A stretch of 7,280 nt of DNA from an uncultured Pseudomonadota bacterium (GTDB lineage: Bacteria > Pseudomonadota > Alphaproteobacteria > Rs-D84): NCBI GenBank assembly GCA_947169505.1, contig CAMVPZ010000042.1:1-7280 (forward strand). The letters run 5' to 3'. Made by a program: the position numbers and the translations under genes. Under the pieces are notes generated by a model that was not told where the DNA came from, did not search any database, and saw nothing but the letters and a program-made list of their open reading frames with translations. Positions 5,955-7,280 of the stretch are shown here, in pieces; position 1 is the first letter of the stretch, and every line of letters begins with the position of its first letter.

Positions 5955-6242
5955 ATGGAAAAAAATAAAAATGCTTTGAAACCGATCAAAGTGTCTGAAA
6001 TATCCCCTGTGTATGATGAAAAAGGTTATATCAAAGAATACAAATTAACAGTTGTTTTTGATAGCGTAAATGGCAACCCACCACATGCTCGTGGGGCAAA
6101 TGTAAGTGTGATATCATCAAATAATGTTATCCAAGCAGAATACAGATTCCCGGAAAGTGTTATGAAACGTGGTGCAGAACATGTTTTACGTTTTAAAACA
6201 CAACTTATGTTTCAGTTAGGTAAAGATGCGAATATTAAATAA
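5955..6242 (+). CDS. Small unrecognised protein B, paralogue of the preceding gene
   Basis: This 95-aa protein matches the preceding gene product: 11 of 24 positions are identical over residues 10-33, with the same numbering in both proteins, and it also has the P-A-[KR]-G block (43-47) and the EYRFPESVMKRG block (62-73). It lacks about 14 residues in the middle. No membrane segment or catalytic motif is visible, and I do not know the family. The frame is open back to an ATG at 5874, but those extra residues overlap gene A and have no match in the paralogue, whereas the start at 5955 has an RBS and keeps the two N-termini aligned. One base separates it from gene A. Its 3' end overlaps rlmE by 17 nt, so it sits inside a coupled set with that rRNA methyltransferase. 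Confidence 0.75.
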   Translation: MEKNKNALKPIKVSEISPVYDEKGYIKEYKLTVVFDSVNGNPPHARGANVSVISSNNVIQAEYRFPESVMKRGAEHVLRFKTQLMFQLGKDANIK

Positions 6243-6879
6243 AAAAATTGCAGCACATAAATCTTCGGCTGCTTGGATTCAACGCCAAGCCAATGATCCG
6301 TATGTAGAACGTGCTAAAAAAGAAGGGTATCGTGCACGGGCTGCGTATAAAATCATAGAAATGAATGAAAAATATCATTTTTTAAAAAATGGTCAAATTG
6401 TTGTTGATTTGGGTGCGGCACCGGGATCTTGGTCGCAATATGTTGCACGTCAATTTCCAAAAACTAAAATATTTGCTATGGATTTGTTGGAAATAAGTCC
6501 TATCAATGGTGTTGAATTTTATCAGGGTGATTTCACAACAGATGAAGCATTGGCGTGGTTAGAAGAAAAATTAAATTTACAAAATGATGGTGCTGGAACC
6601 GTTGATGTGGTTATGTCTGATATGGCACCGAATACTGTGGGACACAAAAAGACAGATCATATTCGTCAAATGGTTTTATTGGAATATGCGCTGGATTTTG
6701 CTTTGCGTGCGTTAAAGGTTGGTGGAACATTTGTTGCAAAATCTTTTACCGGTGGTGCAACGAATGATTTAATAAAAAAAATCAAAGAACGATTTGAAAG
6801 CGTACATTACATTAAACCGCCGTCTTCACGTAAAGACAGTGTTGAAATGTTTATTGTCGCAACAGGTTTTCGGGGATAA
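6226..6879 (+). CDS. rlmE: 23S rRNA (uridine 2'-O) methyltransferase RlmE (FtsJ/RrmJ)
   Basis: RlmE uses S-adenosylmethionine to methylate the 2'-OH of U2552 (E. coli numbering) in the A-loop of 23S rRNA, a late step in 50S assembly. The 217-aa product has the usual length (E. coli 209). The SAM-binding motif DLGAAPGSWSQYV is at 61-73. The K-D-K-E catalytic tetrad is present at K42 (RARAAYK), D132 (VMSDMAP), K172 (FVAKSF) and E207 (DSVEMFIVATG). The N-terminal WIQRQANDPYVERAKKEGYRARAAYK is typical of the family. The ATG at 6226 lies inside the end of the preceding gene, with a weak AGG 5 nt upstream (6218-6220). The next in-frame ATG is residue 46, too late, so this start is preferred. Expression probably depends on translation of the upstream gene. 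In many genomes rlmE sits beside ftsH or other genes, so this context is unusual. Confidence 0.96.
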   Translation: MRILNKKIAAHKSSAAWIQRQANDPYVERAKKEGYRARAAYKIIEMNEKYHFLKNGQIVVDLGAAPGSWSQYVARQFPKTKIFAMDLLEISPINGVEFYQGDFTTDEALAWLEEKLNLQNDGAGTVDVVMSDMAPNTVGHKKTDHIRQMVLLEYALDFALRALKVGGTFVAKSFTGGATNDLIKKIKERFESVHYIKPPSSRKDSVEMFIVATGFRG

Positions 6880-6884
6880 GAGAG

Positions 6885-6900
6885 AGATTATACGTAATCT
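6885..6900. repeat. Short inverted repeat after rlmE
   Basis: AGATTA (6885-6890) and TAATCT (6895-6900) are perfect inverted copies around TACG. The stem is short and AT-rich and has no following T-run, so it is a poor terminator. It could be an operator-like site or chance. Confidence 0.35.
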
Positions 6901-6907
6901 TTGAAAC

Positions 6908-6914
6908 AAAAAGG
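6908..6914 (+). promoter_or_regulatory. Ribosome binding site of the last gene
   Basis: AAAAAGG lies 5 nt before the ATG at 6920 and 8 nt before the second ATG at 6923. Either could be used; the 8-nt spacing is the more usual. Confidence 0.5.
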
Positions 6915-6919
6915 TGTTG

Positions 6920-7280
6920 ATGATGTCTTTATTAGAAAAATTAAGAGCAAGAAAAATAAAACGTCTTGAACAAAAGTTGAATAAACTTTATGAAAAAGAA
7001 GACCAAGAACAACAATACGAAGAAGATTTTGTGCCGGAACCTTCTGAGCTTTCAGCAAATGAATGTATTGATGCATGGGATAAAGTCACGAAACTTACTG
7101 AAGATTTAAATAATGCACCATGGGCTTGGAATTTTGCTATGTATATTGATACTACAAAACTAGCCCCGGGTGTAATTGTTTATGTGATTGGGAAAAGACA
7201 ACCAACCGATAAAAAACCGTATGTGACTTATAAACCAGAACCACGTGTTGTTTCTTCGATTCATGATAGTGGTGTTAATG
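6920..7280 (+). CDS. Unrecognised protein with charged N-terminal helix (partial, runs off the right edge)
   Basis: The frame is open for 120 codons from tandem ATGs at 6920 and 6923 to the window end, with no stop. I do not recognise the product. Residues 1-36 are very rich in K, R, E and Q with spaced leucines (LLEKLRARKIKRLEQKL), suggesting an amphipathic helix or short coiled coil. A Pro/Glu linker follows, then a segment with three tryptophans (DAWDKV at about 52-57, APWAWNFAMYID at about 68-79) and a beta-prone stretch (GVIVYVIGK). There is no signal peptide or membrane helix in the visible part. A 40-nt gap separates it from rlmE with no clear terminator, so it may be co-transcribed. 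Codon use resembles its neighbours. The RBS and continuous open frame make a real gene likely. Confidence 0.7.
   Translation, partial: MMSLLEKLRARKIKRLEQKLNKLYEKEDQEQQYEEDFVPEPSELSANECIDAWDKVTKLTEDLNNAPWAWNFAMYIDTTKLAPGVIVYVIGKRQPTDKKPYVTYKPEPRVVSSIHDSGVN

Overview
The window is a compact, AT-rich stretch of bacterial chromosome with almost no non-coding DNA. It carries eight protein genes, seven rightward and one leftward, and no RNA gene, insertion sequence, CRISPR array or prophage that I can see. The gene set, the RodZ and UvrA sequence types and the AT-rich codon use fit an uncultured alphaproteobacterium with a reduced genome, such as a host-associated lineage. That placement is inference from remembered family features, not a database result.

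Left part (1-2172). A leftward FtsB/DivIC-like cell-division gene runs off the left edge. It is divergent from dusB (tRNA dihydrouridine synthase), with only 19 bp between the two start codons. A rodZ-like gene follows (cytoplasmic HTH, one membrane helix, periplasmic DUF4115 domain), with its own good promoter overlapping the dusB stop codon.

Middle (2227-5085). A complete uvrA (nucleotide excision repair) has both ATPase modules intact. One cysteine of the first zinc site is replaced by serine.

Right part (5115-7280). Four genes are packed head to tail with 1-nt to 17-nt overlaps or a 1-nt gap. The first is a small protein that is essentially only the methionine-rich M domain of the SRP protein Ffh/SRP54, without the GTPase NG domain and with most of the SRP-RNA-binding signature changed. 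Next come two small unrecognised proteins that are paralogues of each other, and then rlmE (23S rRNA 2'-O-ribose methyltransferase). A further unrecognised gene begins after rlmE and runs off the right edge. The M-domain protein plus the paralogous pair, coupled to rlmE, is the part most likely to be undescribed, and a role around the ribosome or nascent chains is a reasonable but unproven guess.

Regulation. Three genes (ftsB-like, dusB, uvrA) lack a Shine-Dalgarno sequence and have a -10-like hexamer placed so that transcription would start at or one base before the ATG, suggesting leaderless mRNAs. The other genes have recognisable ribosome binding sites. I found no convincing intrinsic terminator. 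No gene-free stretch exceeds 60 bases.
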